A DNA stretch of 64,000 nt from Burkholderia sp. H160 (GCA_000173575.1 ABYL01000015.1:1-64000), one strand, 5' to 3'. Shown: positions 34,351 to 43,376, counted from the stretch's first letter. Numbers and translations are program-made. The notes: a model not told the origin generated them from the sequence alone.

Positions 34351-37293
34351 TCAGGTGTGTCGAGCGTCTGCGTCGCTGTACGCGCCGGCGGCATCGAGAC
34401 GCTCAAAGATCATTTCCGGCAACACGGGCGTTTCGTCAAAACGAATCGACCACCGGCTCAGCGCATCTTCAATGGCGCTGACGATCGCCGCGGACGCGGG
34501 AATCGTCCCGCTCTCGCCTGCGCCTTTGACGCCAAGTGGGTTATTCGGCGAAGGGGAAACAAGATGCGCCATCTCGATGCGGGATGGCATGTCGAGTGCT
34601 GTAGGCAGCAGAAACTCGGCGAAATTTGTCGCAAGCGGCTGTGCATTCTCGTCATAGCCGTGCCGCTCGAGCAGCGTATTTCCGATCCCATGGGAAATGC
34701 CACCAATCACCTGCCCCTCGACAAGCATCGGATTGATCACGGTTCCGCAATCGTGTGCGACGCCATAACGCAGCACCTTGACGTAGCCGGTCCCGACATC
34801 CACCTCGACTTCCGCGAACGCCGTTCCATTGGAGTAGACGCTGGCTTTCGGGGAAAAATAATGCGTTACGGTCATGCCAGGATCCAGCCAGTCAGGTAGC
34901 GTGAATCCCGGTGTCCCATAAGACATTCGAGCAATTTGCCCGAGCGGCAACGCCTTTTCCGGAGTCCCCTGGACGCGTACGACGCCATGCGCGAGCTCAA
35001 TCTGATCCAGCGGAACACGCAGCATGTTCGCGGCGAGCGTCCTGATTTTTTCGGCAAGCTTGCCGCATGCGATGTGAACCGCATTTCCGGCGTTGACGGT
35101 TATTCGGCTCGCAAATGTTCCGATGCCCATTGCCAGCTTGCCGGTGTCACCGACGACTACCGTAATGGCGTCCATGTCGACGCCGAGCTGATCGGCAGCG
35201 ATCTGGGCAAAGATGGTTTTCATCCCTTGCCCTTGCGCGCCCGCACCGCCGACGTTCACGTTTATGCGCCCGTCGTTTTGCAACGTGACTTCAGCCCCTT
35301 CATAAGGCCCGAGACCGCAACCCTCGACATAGTTGGCAAAGCCGATCCCCAGATGCCTTTGCTGACGGCGTGCGTCCTCCTGACGGACGCGAAACGCATG
35401 CAGATCGGCGAGTTCGACGGCCTTTTCCTGGGTCTTCGGATAATCGCCGGAGTCATACACCATCGGCGCGCCGTCGCGGAATATCAGACCCGTTTTGTAC
35501 GGAAGCTGGTCCGGCTGCACGAAATTGCGGCGTCGAATTTCCAGACGGGCGAGGCCGATCTCATCGGCCGCTGCATCGAGCATCCGCTCCATCGCGAATA
35601 CCGCCTTGGGTCGACCCGCGCCACGCACCGGCGTGGTGGGCACCATGTTCGTGGAAGCCACCTTCAACTTCACGTCGAATGCCGGCACGACGTATGGGCC
35701 CAGCGACGAGGTCACCGCGATGATCGGCACGACAATGCCCCAAGGCACGTACGCACCGTTATCGTGGACCACGGAGCCGCGCACGCCGAGAATCTTTCCG
35801 TCTTTGTCGAGCGCCATCTCGAGATCCCACAACTGATCGCGCTCCTGGGTAATGGACAGGAAGTGCTCGCGCCGGTCTTCGGTCCACTTGACCGGCACAC
35901 CCAACCTGAGTGCCGCGGAGGCCACGACAAACTCTTCCGGATAGGCAATACCCTTGGGACCGAAGGCCCCCCCGACATCCGGCATGATGACCCGGATCTT
36001 CGCTTCGTCGTAACGGAGCGCTTCCGCGAGAACGCGTCTCTCCAGATGCGGCGCCTGGCCTGAATTCCAGACGGTCAAATCACCGGTACCGCGATCGAGC
36101 CGCGCGAGGGTCGCGCGACACTCCATCGGATGCGCCGTTCCGCGATGATGGAATATCTCGCGCTTGACCACGTGCGCGGCGCGAGCGAAGGCCGAGTCGA
36201 TGTCACCGAAAGCAAACGGCATAACCAGAAGAACGTTTGTTGGAACGTCGCTGTGAGCCGGCGGCGCGTCCGGTTCGAATATCGTCCGGATATCGCTGGC
36301 GACAGGCAATACCTCGTACTCGACGTGCACCAGGTTAGCCGCGTCTTCGGCGATGTACCGGCTTTCTGCAAGAACAACCGCAACCGCCTCGCCGACGTAG
36401 CACACTTCGTCCGCGGTCAGCGGTGACCACATGCGCGGGTCGCTCAGCATGTGAGTCGGTGCCAGGGACGGCAATGGTCGCCGAAGTGCTTCATCCAGAT
36501 CCGCGTGGGTCCAGACATGCCGTACGCCTGGTATGGCCTTTGCGGCTTCCGTATCGATATGCTTGATGCGAGCGTGCGCATGAGACGAGCGCACGAAACA
36601 GCAATGCAGTGTTCCGGGGAGATGGATATCGTCGACGAATTGCCCCTCGCCTTTCAGCAACGCAGGATCTTCGGTTCGCTTGACAGGTTTTCCGACGTAT
36701 CGTGCACCCACGGTCGAATTCGCGTGGAGATCACAATCTTCTGAATGCTCGGTAACGTGTCCGAAGACAGGATCTGACTCGCCGCGCATTCGGGCTGCCG
36801 CTAGCAGCGCCGCCTCCACTATTGCCTGGTAACCCGTGCACCGGCAGATGTTCCCGCTGATCGCATCGCGGACTTCGGCGTCGGACGGGGCCGGGTTGGC
36901 GCTCAGAAACTCCGTTAGCGTTGTCAACATGCCCGGCGTGCAGTACCCGCACTGCAACGCATGGCGATCCTGAAACGCCTGTTGCAGGACGCCGAGCGAG
37001 CCGTCGGCATTTGCAAGCCCCTCTACGGTTGTGACCTTCCTCCCGTCTACCTGGCCACAAAGCTGAAGGCAAGAGCGCATGGAACGTCCGTCCACCAGTA
37101 CCGTGCACGCTCCGCAAACGCCATGCTCACAGCCGTAGTGCGTGCCTGTCTTGCCAAGTTTGTGACGAAGAAAATCGCCGAGCGTCACTCTAGAGTCGAT
37201 GTCGCAGGACAGCGGCTCTCCGTTCAATTCGAAGATGATCTTACTTTTTTCGACAAACTCAATTCTTCGATCCATCATGCCCTCAGTTCGCAT
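34351..37293 (-). CDS. Xanthine-oxidase-family molybdenum hydroxylase, fused 2Fe-2S and molybdopterin subunits
   Basis: A 980-residue fusion. Residues about 15-160 are the two-cluster iron-sulfur subunit: plant-type ligands C55, C60, C63 and C75, then C115, C118, C150 and C152 (QCGYC, ICRCTGYQ). Residues about 190-970 are the molybdopterin large subunit with DVGGAFGPKG, GAQGQG-type loops and the catalytic-Glu motif VKGAGESGT. Such enzymes hydroxylate aromatic or N-heterocyclic rings, or CoA-activated acids, with water as the oxygen source. The small and large subunits are usually separate genes. It works with the FAD protein at 37283-38149, with XdhC and CoxG as helpers. Confidence 0.9.
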   Translation of the reverse strand: MRTEGMMDRRIEFVEKSKIIFELNGEPLSCDIDSRVTLGDFLRHKLGKTGTHYGCEHGVCGACTVLVDGRSMRSCLQLCGQVDGRKVTTVEGLANADGSLGVLQQAFQDRHALQCGYCTPGMLTTLTEFLSANPAPSDAEVRDAISGNICRCTGYQAIVEAALLAAARMRGESDPVFGHVTEHSEDCDLHANSTVGARYVGKPVKRTEDPALLKGEGQFVDDIHLPGTLHCCFVRSSHAHARIKHIDTEAAKAIPGVRHVWTHADLDEALRRPLPSLAPTHMLSDPRMWSPLTADEVCYVGEAVAVVLAESRYIAEDAANLVHVEYEVLPVASDIRTIFEPDAPPAHSDVPTNVLLVMPFAFGDIDSAFARAAHVVKREIFHHRGTAHPMECRATLARLDRGTGDLTVWNSGQAPHLERRVLAEALRYDEAKIRVIMPDVGGAFGPKGIAYPEEFVVASAALRLGVPVKWTEDRREHFLSITQERDQLWDLEMALDKDGKILGVRGSVVHDNGAYVPWGIVVPIIAVTSSLGPYVVPAFDVKLKVASTNMVPTTPVRGAGRPKAVFAMERMLDAAADEIGLARLEIRRRNFVQPDQLPYKTGLIFRDGAPMVYDSGDYPKTQEKAVELADLHAFRVRQEDARRQQRHLGIGFANYVEGCGLGPYEGAEVTLQNDGRINVNVGGAGAQGQGMKTIFAQIAADQLGVDMDAITVVVGDTGKLAMGIGTFASRITVNAGNAVHIACGKLAEKIRTLAANMLRVPLDQIELAHGVVRVQGTPEKALPLGQIARMSYGTPGFTLPDWLDPGMTVTHYFSPKASVYSNGTAFAEVEVDVGTGYVKVLRYGVAHDCGTVINPMLVEGQVIGGISHGIGNTLLERHGYDENAQPLATNFAEFLLPTALDMPSRIEMAHLVSPSPNNPLGVKGAGESGTIPASAAIVSAIEDALSRWSIRFDETPVLPEMIFERLDAAGAYSDADARHT

Positions 37294-38149
37294 TGAATGC
37301 CCGGGAGAATGCGCGACCTAGCGCACGTTCCGTCACCGTGCACGCAAGACGCTTTCGATAGGCGGCGCTGGCGCTCGTGTCGCTGATCGCGTCAATCTCG
37401 CCTGCGCGGCTCGCCGCCAGTCTTGCGAGATCGGCGTCTGGCTGCCGTCCTTCGAGCATGCCGGCCAGATCGAGACGATGAGGTTGTCCGCCCATTCCGC
37501 AGAGCACCGCTTCAGCTCGTCTGATCGAGCGATTTGCGTCGACCGAAACCATCACCGCGGCGCCGACGATCGCGAAATCGCCATGTCTGCGTGCGAATTC
37601 CTCGAACGCGTATCCGTGCGGCTCGGTCCAGATACGAAGGCGAATTTGCGTCACCATTTCGTCGGGCTCAATCGACGTGGTCATGAATCCGACTGCGAAC
37701 TCATCGAATGGGACGCGCCGCTCGCCGCGGGGGCCCACGGCGATGATGGTCGCATTGAAGATTGCAGCAAGAGCAGGCTGCTCCGATGCCGGATCGAAGT
37801 TGCAGACGCTTCCAACAAACGTGCCTCGATTTCGCGTCTGGATGTGGCCGACCAATTGATACGCCTCGACCATCAACGGTGCATGTTGAAGAATCAAGGG
37901 GGATTGCTCGATATCCCGCTGACGGACCAGGGCACCAATGCAGACCTCGTCGCCTTCCAGTGTTATCCGGTCGAGACCGGGAATGGCGTTCACGTCGATC
38001 AGATGGTCCATATACGCGTAGCGCATGGCCAGCATCGGCATCAGCGTCTGCCCGCCCGCGATGATGCGCGCGTTGTCCAGCGTCGAAAGCAACTCGACCG
38101 CTTGCGCCAAGCTCTCCGGACGGTGCCAGATAAACGGTGCTGATTTCAC
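37283..38149 (-). CDS. FAD-binding subunit of the molybdenum hydroxylase (CoxM type)
   Basis: A 288-residue flavoprotein. The N-terminal FAD domain shows ARIIAGGQTLMPMLAMRY and HIQTRNRGTFVGSVC, which bind FAD in the CoxM/HcrB family. The C-terminal domain reads VMVSVDANRSIRRAEAVLCGMGGQP. I chose GTG 38149, which has AAGGTG five bases upstream and lies five bases beyond the thiolase stop; a longer frame to 38209 overlaps the thiolase. It passes electrons from the Fe-S clusters to the acceptor. Confidence 0.88.
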   Translation of the reverse strand: MKSAPFIWHRPESLAQAVELLSTLDNARIIAGGQTLMPMLAMRYAYMDHLIDVNAIPGLDRITLEGDEVCIGALVRQRDIEQSPLILQHAPLMVEAYQLVGHIQTRNRGTFVGSVCNFDPASEQPALAAIFNATIIAVGPRGERRVPFDEFAVGFMTTSIEPDEMVTQIRLRIWTEPHGYAFEEFARRHGDFAIVGAAVMVSVDANRSIRRAEAVLCGMGGQPHRLDLAGMLEGRQPDADLARLAASRAGEIDAISDTSASAAYRKRLACTVTERALGRAFSRAFNAN

Positions 38150-38153
38150 TTTT

Positions 38154-39326
38154 TCACCTTCCAAGGATGTGTATCGCACACGCACCGTGATCGAAGCCGT
38201 ACGTGCCACCGCCGGTTATATGCGCCAGCCCGATTCGTGGACCGGACCGCTTGTCTTGTGCGACCTGTCGCGGACCGCAGCGCCCCTGCAGCTGACGAGT
38301 GATTTCGACGATCTGCGCAATTCCTGACGCGCCGAGAGGATGCCCGCGACAGAGCAGGCCACCAGACGGGTTGAACGGAATTCGCCCGTTGATCGATGTT
38401 TGCCCGTCTCTGATCAAACCCGCCCCGCTTCCGTGGGCCGCAAAGCCAAGCGCTTCGTAGTACAGCAGTTCGGCGATGGTAAAGGCGTCGTGGCACTCGA
38501 CAACATCGATATCTGAAGGCCCGATCCCGCACGATTCATAGGTTTCGTTCGCGCATCGCACCGTGACCTCGGGAGTCGTGATGTCCCGCGCCCCCTGCAT
38601 ATAACGGCCCGAGGTGAGATGAGACGCGAGAATCCTCACGGCGCCTTGCTGTTTCGCTTCGGAAAGATCGGAGGCGACAAGCACTACAGCCGCGGCACCG
38701 TCGCCAAGCGGGCAGCACTGCTGCAAAGTCAGCGGCGACGCCACCGGCCGGCTTCCGAGCACTTCGTCGATCGAGATGGCGCTGCGGATTTGCGCGTATG
38801 GGTTGAGCGCGCCATTCGCCCTGGCCTTGACGGCGATCTGCGCGAGATCTCGGGGCGACAAATCGAATTCATGCATGTATCGCTGCGCGCGCATCGCGTA
38901 CAGCGCGGGCATTGTTATTCCGTTAGCCGCCTCGACATCCTCATCGCCCAGGTCAAGCGGTCCGCCGCCAAGGCGAGTCAGCTGCTCCGCGCCGACCACG
39001 ACCGCGCAATCCACCGCACCTGCGGCGATCGCGAGGTAGGCGAGCCGGAATGCGCTCGCTGAAGACGAGCAGGCGTTCTCGACGTTCATTGCCTCGATGC
39101 CGGTGAGCCCTGTCTCCCGTGCGATACGTTGGGCAGCCAACGGGCCGCCGGCTACCGTTCCGCAGTAAAGAGCATCGACCTGTCGGCGATCGATTCCGGC
39201 TTCATCAAGTGCTTCGATGACCGCCGGCGCAGCAAGTTGGGAGAGACTGACTTCCGGGAAACGACCAAAGCGAATCATGCCGGTGCCAACCACGCTGACA
39301 CTTCTCAAACCGTTCGTCACGCTCAT
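38154..39326 (-). CDS. Thiolase-family acetyl-CoA acetyltransferase-like protein (SCPx type)
   Basis: A 390-residue thiolase-fold enzyme. The nucleophile Cys lies in NVENACSSSASAF, and the catalytic His is in GHPLGASG near residue 340. The second Cys of degradative thiolases is not visible (HITGGGTYGF instead), a pattern seen in SCP-x/lipid-transfer thiolases that need a DUF35 partner. That partner lies immediately upstream and overlaps its start by four bases. It probably cleaves a 3-oxoacyl-CoA late in the pathway. Confidence 0.9.
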   Translation of the reverse strand: MSVTNGLRSVSVVGTGMIRFGRFPEVSLSQLAAPAVIEALDEAGIDRRQVDALYCGTVAGGPLAAQRIARETGLTGIEAMNVENACSSSASAFRLAYLAIAAGAVDCAVVVGAEQLTRLGGGPLDLGDEDVEAANGITMPALYAMRAQRYMHEFDLSPRDLAQIAVKARANGALNPYAQIRSAISIDEVLGSRPVASPLTLQQCCPLGDGAAAVVLVASDLSEAKQQGAVRILASHLTSGRYMQGARDITTPEVTVRCANETYESCGIGPSDIDVVECHDAFTIAELLYYEALGFAAHGSGAGLIRDGQTSINGRIPFNPSGGLLCRGHPLGASGIAQIVEITRQLQGRCGPRQVAQDKRSGPRIGLAHITGGGTYGFDHGACAIHILGR

Positions 39327-39733
39327 GAAGCGACCTGCTTAGAAAGTTCGCCGGGTCCGGTAAAGAAATAAATGAACTGACTCGCTTGTTTATTTGCCGG
39401 CTTCACTCGCAATTCGAGCTGCTGCCCTATCTGCACGGCGCCGCCCGTCTTTTCGATGCGCCCGAAAACCCGCAGACCCTCGCTCAAGTCCACGTACCCG
39501 ACGATATAGGGGACGTCGACGCCCTTTGGCCCCATATGCACCACGCTGTAGCTGTAGAGGGTGCCCAGCGCCGGCAGCGGCGATGCAACGAAGCCGCAAT
39601 TTCCGCATTGAGGACACGCGGTGATCACCGGGTAGATCGGCGTTTCGCAATGGGAGCACTTTGCCCCGAGCAATGACCAGCCCTCCGCCCCTCTGACAAC
39701 GGAGGCTGTGCCTAATCGTCTGAAACCGTCCAC
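39323..39733 (-). CDS. OB-fold/zinc-ribbon protein (DUF35), thiolase partner
   Basis: A 136-residue protein. A zinc ribbon with two CxxC pairs (GAKCSHCETP and TACPQCGNCG) precedes an OB-fold that binds acyl-CoA (LGTLYSYSVVHMGPKGVDVPYIVGYVDL). Proteins of this family form complexes with SCPx-like thiolases and are required for their activity. It starts at GTG 39733 with GGGAG just upstream. First gene of the long operon that runs to xdhC. Confidence 0.92.
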   Translation of the reverse strand: MDGFRRLGTASVVRGAEGWSLLGAKCSHCETPIYPVITACPQCGNCGFVASPLPALGTLYSYSVVHMGPKGVDVPYIVGYVDLSEGLRVFGRIEKTGGAVQIGQQLELRVKPANKQASQFIYFFTGPGELSKQVAS

Positions 39734-39763
39734 GTTTGCTCCCGCTCCTGTTCAAAGCACATG

Positions 39764-39781
39764 GTGTAATGTCCGCTACAC
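39764..39781. promoter_or_regulatory. Inverted repeat GTGTA-N8-TACAC at the head of the operon
   Basis: Five-base perfect arms 31-48 bases upstream of the DUF35 start, overlapping the probable promoter region. The TetR gene at 40155 is the nearest regulator and the likely binder. Short arms make this a tentative call. Confidence 0.4.
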
Positions 39782-40154
39782 TATACCTGCGCACTACAAC
39801 CGGATAGGTGGGGAAAACCCTGGGATCGCTTCGCTGGCTCGTTCAGAGAGGATGGAGATTGCGCGGGCTGGCCGGCTGCGCCAGCCGATGCATCGGCCGG
39901 CGGCCAGAGCGGAGTGTGAGCCGCAAGACGTGGTGAAGCCTCTTTATTTCCTGAAAAATCGTATGCGGCTTCGCTGGCTGGCGGATTTCGCCGACAGCGG
40001 GCAGAATCCGTCGATGACTGATTCACAGAAAACCGCCCCGGCCAGAGCCCCCAAAATGCATCGGTTGTTGCGAGCCTTGCCGGGTGACGCACCGATGCGC
40101 CGCTTCGGGACAGGCTGTGAATCGTGGAACGTAGGACCGTTTTGGAGCATGTAA
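39782..40154. other. Intergenic between the operon and its divergent regulator
   Basis: About 370 bases with no credible gene. GC-rich hairpin-prone text lies near 39865-39905 (GCTGGCCGGCTGCGCCAGC). The C-terminal end of the region supplies the TetR ribosome binding site. Confidence 0.4.
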
Positions 40155-40832
40155 GTGGAAATAGAGAAGGCGGGAAGGAAGAAGCCCCTATCGAAGACCG
40201 AGAATCGCTTCGCGGAGGGCGTACAGGGGTATCAGCAGCGCGTCAGCCAGGAAAAGCGCAGGCTGATACTGGAGGTCGCAATCGCAACGTTTCTGCAAAA
40301 CGGATATGACGCAGCGACGATGGATTCCATCGGCGATCGCGCAGCAGTGTCATACGCGACTCTATACAAACATTTTCCCAGCAAGGAAATCCTGTTCAGC
40401 GAAGCTGTGGACCATCTCACCCATCAGCTGTTCTCACGCTGGAAGGATCACGTCGTGCCCGCGGAGGTCGAATCGGGCCTTCGCGAAATTGGACGTGCAT
40501 ATAGCGAGCTCGTTTCGGATGCCAGCTTAATTGCCGCTATGCGACTGGTAATTGCACAAGTGCAAAGGTTTCCGGACATCGGCTCTCGCTTCCAACGCGC
40601 AAAACAATTATTCAGCGATATCACCGACAACTGGATGCAAATGCGTGTGGACGAACGTGAGCTGCGTATTGCCGACGTGCAACTTGCGCGCGCTGAATTT
40701 ATCGGCATGCTGGGCGAGACCCTTTTCTATCCACGCCTGACGCAAATTGACTACGCCATATCCGACGATCAGGCTGCAAGGATCATCGATAGCGCAGTTG
40801 CCACTTTCTTAATGCGGTATCGAGTGCAATGA
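40155..40832 (+). CDS. TetR-family transcriptional regulator
   Basis: A 225-residue regulator. A charged 30-residue leader precedes the TetR helix-turn-helix at about residues 35-80 (EVAIATFLQNGYDAATMDSIGDRAAVSYATLYKHFPSKEILFSEA), and the C-terminal TetR domain follows. It starts at GTG 40155 with GGAG seven bases upstream. Being divergent to the CoA/molybdenum-hydroxylase operon, it is the obvious repressor of that operon. Confidence 0.88.
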   Translation: MEIEKAGRKKPLSKTENRFAEGVQGYQQRVSQEKRRLILEVAIATFLQNGYDAATMDSIGDRAAVSYATLYKHFPSKEILFSEAVDHLTHQLFSRWKDHVVPAEVESGLREIGRAYSELVSDASLIAAMRLVIAQVQRFPDIGSRFQRAKQLFSDITDNWMQMRVDERELRIADVQLARAEFIGMLGETLFYPRLTQIDYAISDDQAARIIDSAVATFLMRYRVQ

Positions 40833-41114
40833 GTAACGCCGTATTTGCGTGCGACCGATATTTGGGTGGAACGGCCGTCTGAGTGTCCGTCAACGCAGGA
40901 GAGTGAGCGTCCGAGACTGACCCGAAAGCAGGCATGTCAGCATCGACACACGAACGTCAGGTATTGCCGAATTGTGCGCGTAGCCCGTCCATCAGGTTTC
41001 GGAGTAATGCGGCCAATCCACCGGCAGGCTTCCCGGGCATCTTTGACGTCACGACCCACGCCGACAGACCTACCCATCGCGTGCGAGCGCGCGATGGGTA
41101 CCGCGTCGGCGACT
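40833..41114. other. Intergenic, decayed repeat
   Basis: About 280 bases without a gene. The segment near 40950-40975 (CGAACGTCAGGTATTGCCGAAT) matches text near 3620-3650, pointing to a shared, decayed intergenic repeat. Confidence 0.4.
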
Positions 41115-41819
41115 TCAGTGTGGCGCCGCGTCGTTCAGACAGATGCCCGCCGACAGTCCAGCCTTCAACTGCCGAGTGAATTCGTCGGTTGACACTTCCT
41201 CCGCACCGGCCTCGATAGCCTCGTACGCCTGGCGCACGACGTTGGCCAGCGTCGCCTTCGGAACCTCCAGTCCGCGCGTCAGATCCGTATCGATGAAGCC
41301 AGCATGCAGCCCGACAACCTGGGTACGCTGCTCGCGCAGCGATTGGCGCAGGCCGTTGGTCAGCGCCCAGGCGGCCGACTTCGACACGCCGTAGGCCGCC
41401 AGGATCGGCCGGTTCACCCGGCTCGCAACTGACAGCACGTTCAGGATCGCGCCGCCGCCGTTGACGGCCAGGTTCCCCGCGAACGCCCGCGACACCGCCA
41501 GCATGCCGACCACATTGGTTTCGAAGTGAGCGCGCAACGCGTCGAGCGCGCCGTCGTCTGTCAGGCTGCCGAACCGCGCGATGCCCGCGTTGTTGATCAG
41601 CAGCGTGACGTCGCGCGCCGTGTCGGCGGCCGTGGCCACGGACGCCGGATCGGTCACATCGAGCTTCACGGGCACGACACCCTGCAGCATCACGCTGGCC
41701 GGATCACGTGCGCCCGCATAAGCCTTCCGCGCCCCTCTTGAGAGCGCCTGTTTCGCGAACTCGAGGCCACGCCCGCGGTTCACTCCCGTCACGAAAACTA
41801 CAGCACCTTCGATCTTCAT
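41115..41819 (-). CDS. SDR-family oxidoreductase of the OhrR-controlled island
   Basis: A 234-residue short-chain dehydrogenase. The nucleotide motif TGVNRGRG is at residues 11-18, NNAG at 77-80, and the catalytic S130-Y143-K147 set is intact (YGVSK). It is paralogous to the SDR at 835-1548 over the whole length. ATG 41819 is preferred to the longer open frame. It is divergent from ohr, with two ATCGCAT.CGAT palindromes in the shared promoter region, so it is probably derepressed by organic peroxides. A role in detoxifying peroxide-derived carbonyls is plausible. Confidence 0.86.
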   Translation of the reverse strand: MKIEGAVVFVTGVNRGRGLEFAKQALSRGARKAYAGARDPASVMLQGVVPVKLDVTDPASVATAADTARDVTLLINNAGIARFGSLTDDGALDALRAHFETNVVGMLAVSRAFAGNLAVNGGGAILNVLSVASRVNRPILAAYGVSKSAAWALTNGLRQSLREQRTQVVGLHAGFIDTDLTRGLEVPKATLANVVRQAYEAIEAGAEEVSTDEFTRQLKAGLSAGICLNDAAPH

Positions 41820-41945
41820 CGCCCTTCCTTTCGCATGATGAATGGCGCCCGCACCGGCTCGCCGTCCGCGTAAGATCGGGTGGAAACAGTGCTGCGTTCG
41901 CTTGCCGAGCCGTTGCGCCATGTCTTCGCACGCGGCCAATCAATA

Positions 41946-41960
41946 TATCGCATACGATTA
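41946..41960. promoter_or_regulatory. OhrR-type operator, imperfect copy
   Basis: TATCGCATACGATTA is a near-palindrome closely matching the perfect ATCGCATGCGAT sites at 42019 and 43488. It lies in the SDR/ohr divergent promoter region and probably serves the SDR gene. Confidence 0.5.
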
Positions 41961-42018
41961 AATCTTTTACGCTTGACATCGGGCGCGTCCTCCTCCATTA
42001 TTCGACGCAAGCGATTAC

Positions 42019-42030
42019 ATCGCATGCGAT
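42019..42030. promoter_or_regulatory. OhrR-type operator, perfect palindrome
   Basis: ATCGCATGCGAT is a 12-base perfect palindrome about 40 bases before the first ohr start. The same sequence, extended to 14 bases, lies upstream of ohrR. This is the expected position for repression by OhrR. Confidence 0.6.
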
Positions 42031-42069
42031 CTGATTCGCTTAGCTCCGCTCTTCACACAGGAATCCATC

Positions 42070-42516
42070 ATGCCCAAGATCGATCAAGTCCTCTTCACAG
42101 GCAACTCCAACGCCACGGTCAATCACGACCCCGATGTCCAGCGCGGTGAGCACGGCGTCCTCGACCTCAAGCTCTCGGCGCTCAACGGTGAAACCCGCGA
42201 TTTCATTGCCACCGAGTTGCACCCGCGAGCCGAGCAGCTGTTCTCAGGCGCGTGGTCAGCCTGTTACATCAGCGCGTTCGAGCTTGCGGCCTCGATGAGG
42301 AAGGTCACGCTGCCGCCCGACTATTCCGTGGACATCCAGGTAAGTATCGGAACGGTTGGTAACGGGTTTTGTCTCGGCGCCCAGTTCACCATCCGTGCGC
42401 CGGGTCTGGCAACGGCAGTCGTCGAGGCAATCGCGAACCGGGCCCATCAGATCTGCCCGTACTCGAAGGCCGTGCACGGCAACATCGAGGTCGGCCTGAA
42501 CGTCGTCACGGCGTGA
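42070..42516 (+). CDS. ohr: Organic hydroperoxide resistance protein (Ohr/OsmC family), copy 1
   Basis: A 148-residue thiol peroxidase that reduces organic and fatty-acid hydroperoxides. The two reactive cysteines are in GAWSACYIS and HQICPYSKA. HPRAEQLFSGAWSACY is the family hallmark. The CACAGGAATCCATC leader ahead of ATG 42070 is shared exactly with copy 2. It is 148 residues, normal for Ohr. Confidence 0.93.
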   Translation: MPKIDQVLFTGNSNATVNHDPDVQRGEHGVLDLKLSALNGETRDFIATELHPRAEQLFSGAWSACYISAFELAASMRKVTLPPDYSVDIQVSIGTVGNGFCLGAQFTIRAPGLATAVVEAIANRAHQICPYSKAVHGNIEVGLNVVTA

Positions 42517-42521
42517 CATTT

Positions 42522-42537
42522 AAATCGCATCCGATTT
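42522..42537. promoter_or_regulatory. Operator-like palindrome between the two ohr genes
   Basis: AAATCG-CATC-CGATTT is a perfect inverted repeat in the 75-base gap before ohr copy 2. A related TTAATCGCACATGATTTAAA segment follows it. It resembles the other OhrR sites and suggests that copy 2 has its own control. Confidence 0.55.
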
Positions 42538-42590
42538 AATCGCACATGATTTAAATCCGCTTGATACCCTCATTTACACAGGAATCCATC

Positions 42591-43037
42591 ATGGAAAAGA
42601 TCGAAAAAGTCCTCGCCGCAGGCAGCTCCCACGCCACGGTCAATCGCGACCCCAATGCCCAGCGCGGCGAGTTTGGCGTCTACGACCTCACGCTGACCGC
42701 GCCCGGCGTTGAGACCCTCGATTACATCGGCACTGAGCCGCACCCGAGAGCCGAGCAGCTGTTTGCGGGCGCCTGGTCGGCCTGTTTCACCACGGTGTTC
42801 GGCATGGCTGCCCAACTGAAGAAGGTCACGCTGCCGCCCGACTATTCCGTGGACATCCAGGTGAACATCGGGCAGACCGGTGCGGCCTGGTTCCTCGGCG
42901 CCCAGTTCGACATCCGCGTGCCAGGTGTGGAAAAGGAAGCCGTCGAGGCAATCGCGCACCTGGCCCATCAGATCTGCCCGTACTCGAAGTCTGTGCGCGG
43001 CAACATCGAGATCAGCACGAACATCGTCACGGCCTGA
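42591..43037 (+). CDS. ohr: Organic hydroperoxide resistance protein (Ohr/OsmC family), copy 2
   Basis: A 148-residue paralogue of the gene just upstream. The reactive cysteines are in GAWSACFTT and HQICPYSKS. The central LKKVTLPPDYSVDIQV stretch is almost the same in the two copies. The start is ATG 42591; the longer open frame from 42561 includes the operator region. Sequence differences around the active site (GAAWFLG versus GNGFCLG) may shift substrate preference. Confidence 0.92.
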   Translation: MEKIEKVLAAGSSHATVNRDPNAQRGEFGVYDLTLTAPGVETLDYIGTEPHPRAEQLFAGAWSACFTTVFGMAAQLKKVTLPPDYSVDIQVNIGQTGAAWFLGAQFDIRVPGVEKEAVEAIAHLAHQICPYSKSVRGNIEISTNIVTA

Positions 43038-43103
43038 TCCGTCAGGGCACGTGTCTCTCTGAGGCGCGCGCCCTTCTCCAAACATCTTTCAGGAAATTCC
43101 ATT

Positions 43104-43376
43104 ATGAAGACCAAGCTCATCGTTGCACTGCTCGTCGCCGTATCGGCGTCCGTCGCCGCACCCGCGTTCGCCAGCGGCTATGGACCGGCGCCTTTCTACA
43201 AGCCCTCGGACGGCGCACCGGCATCGCAAAGCGGTCAGAGCCTGCGAACCATCGCCGCCGAACGCGAGAGCGCAACTACCCCGGAAAAGGCGTATGGCGG
43301 TGCAGTTTCCGGACTGTCGCAATCGGGCAGCCATGTCGCCATGACGCCGCGCGATAGCCTCTTTGCACACCATTGA
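43104..43376 (+). CDS. Small secreted protein of the DUF4148 family
   Basis: A 90-residue protein. The signal peptide MKTKLIVALLVAVSASVAAPAFA is followed by GYGPAPFYKPSDGAPASQSGQS, the DUF4148 pattern that is abundant in Burkholderia-group genomes. The function is unknown. It lies between ohr and ohrR, so coregulation with the peroxide genes is likely. Confidence 0.75.
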   Translation: MKTKLIVALLVAVSASVAAPAFASGYGPAPFYKPSDGAPASQSGQSLRTIAAERESATTPEKAYGGAVSGLSQSGSHVAMTPRDSLFAHH

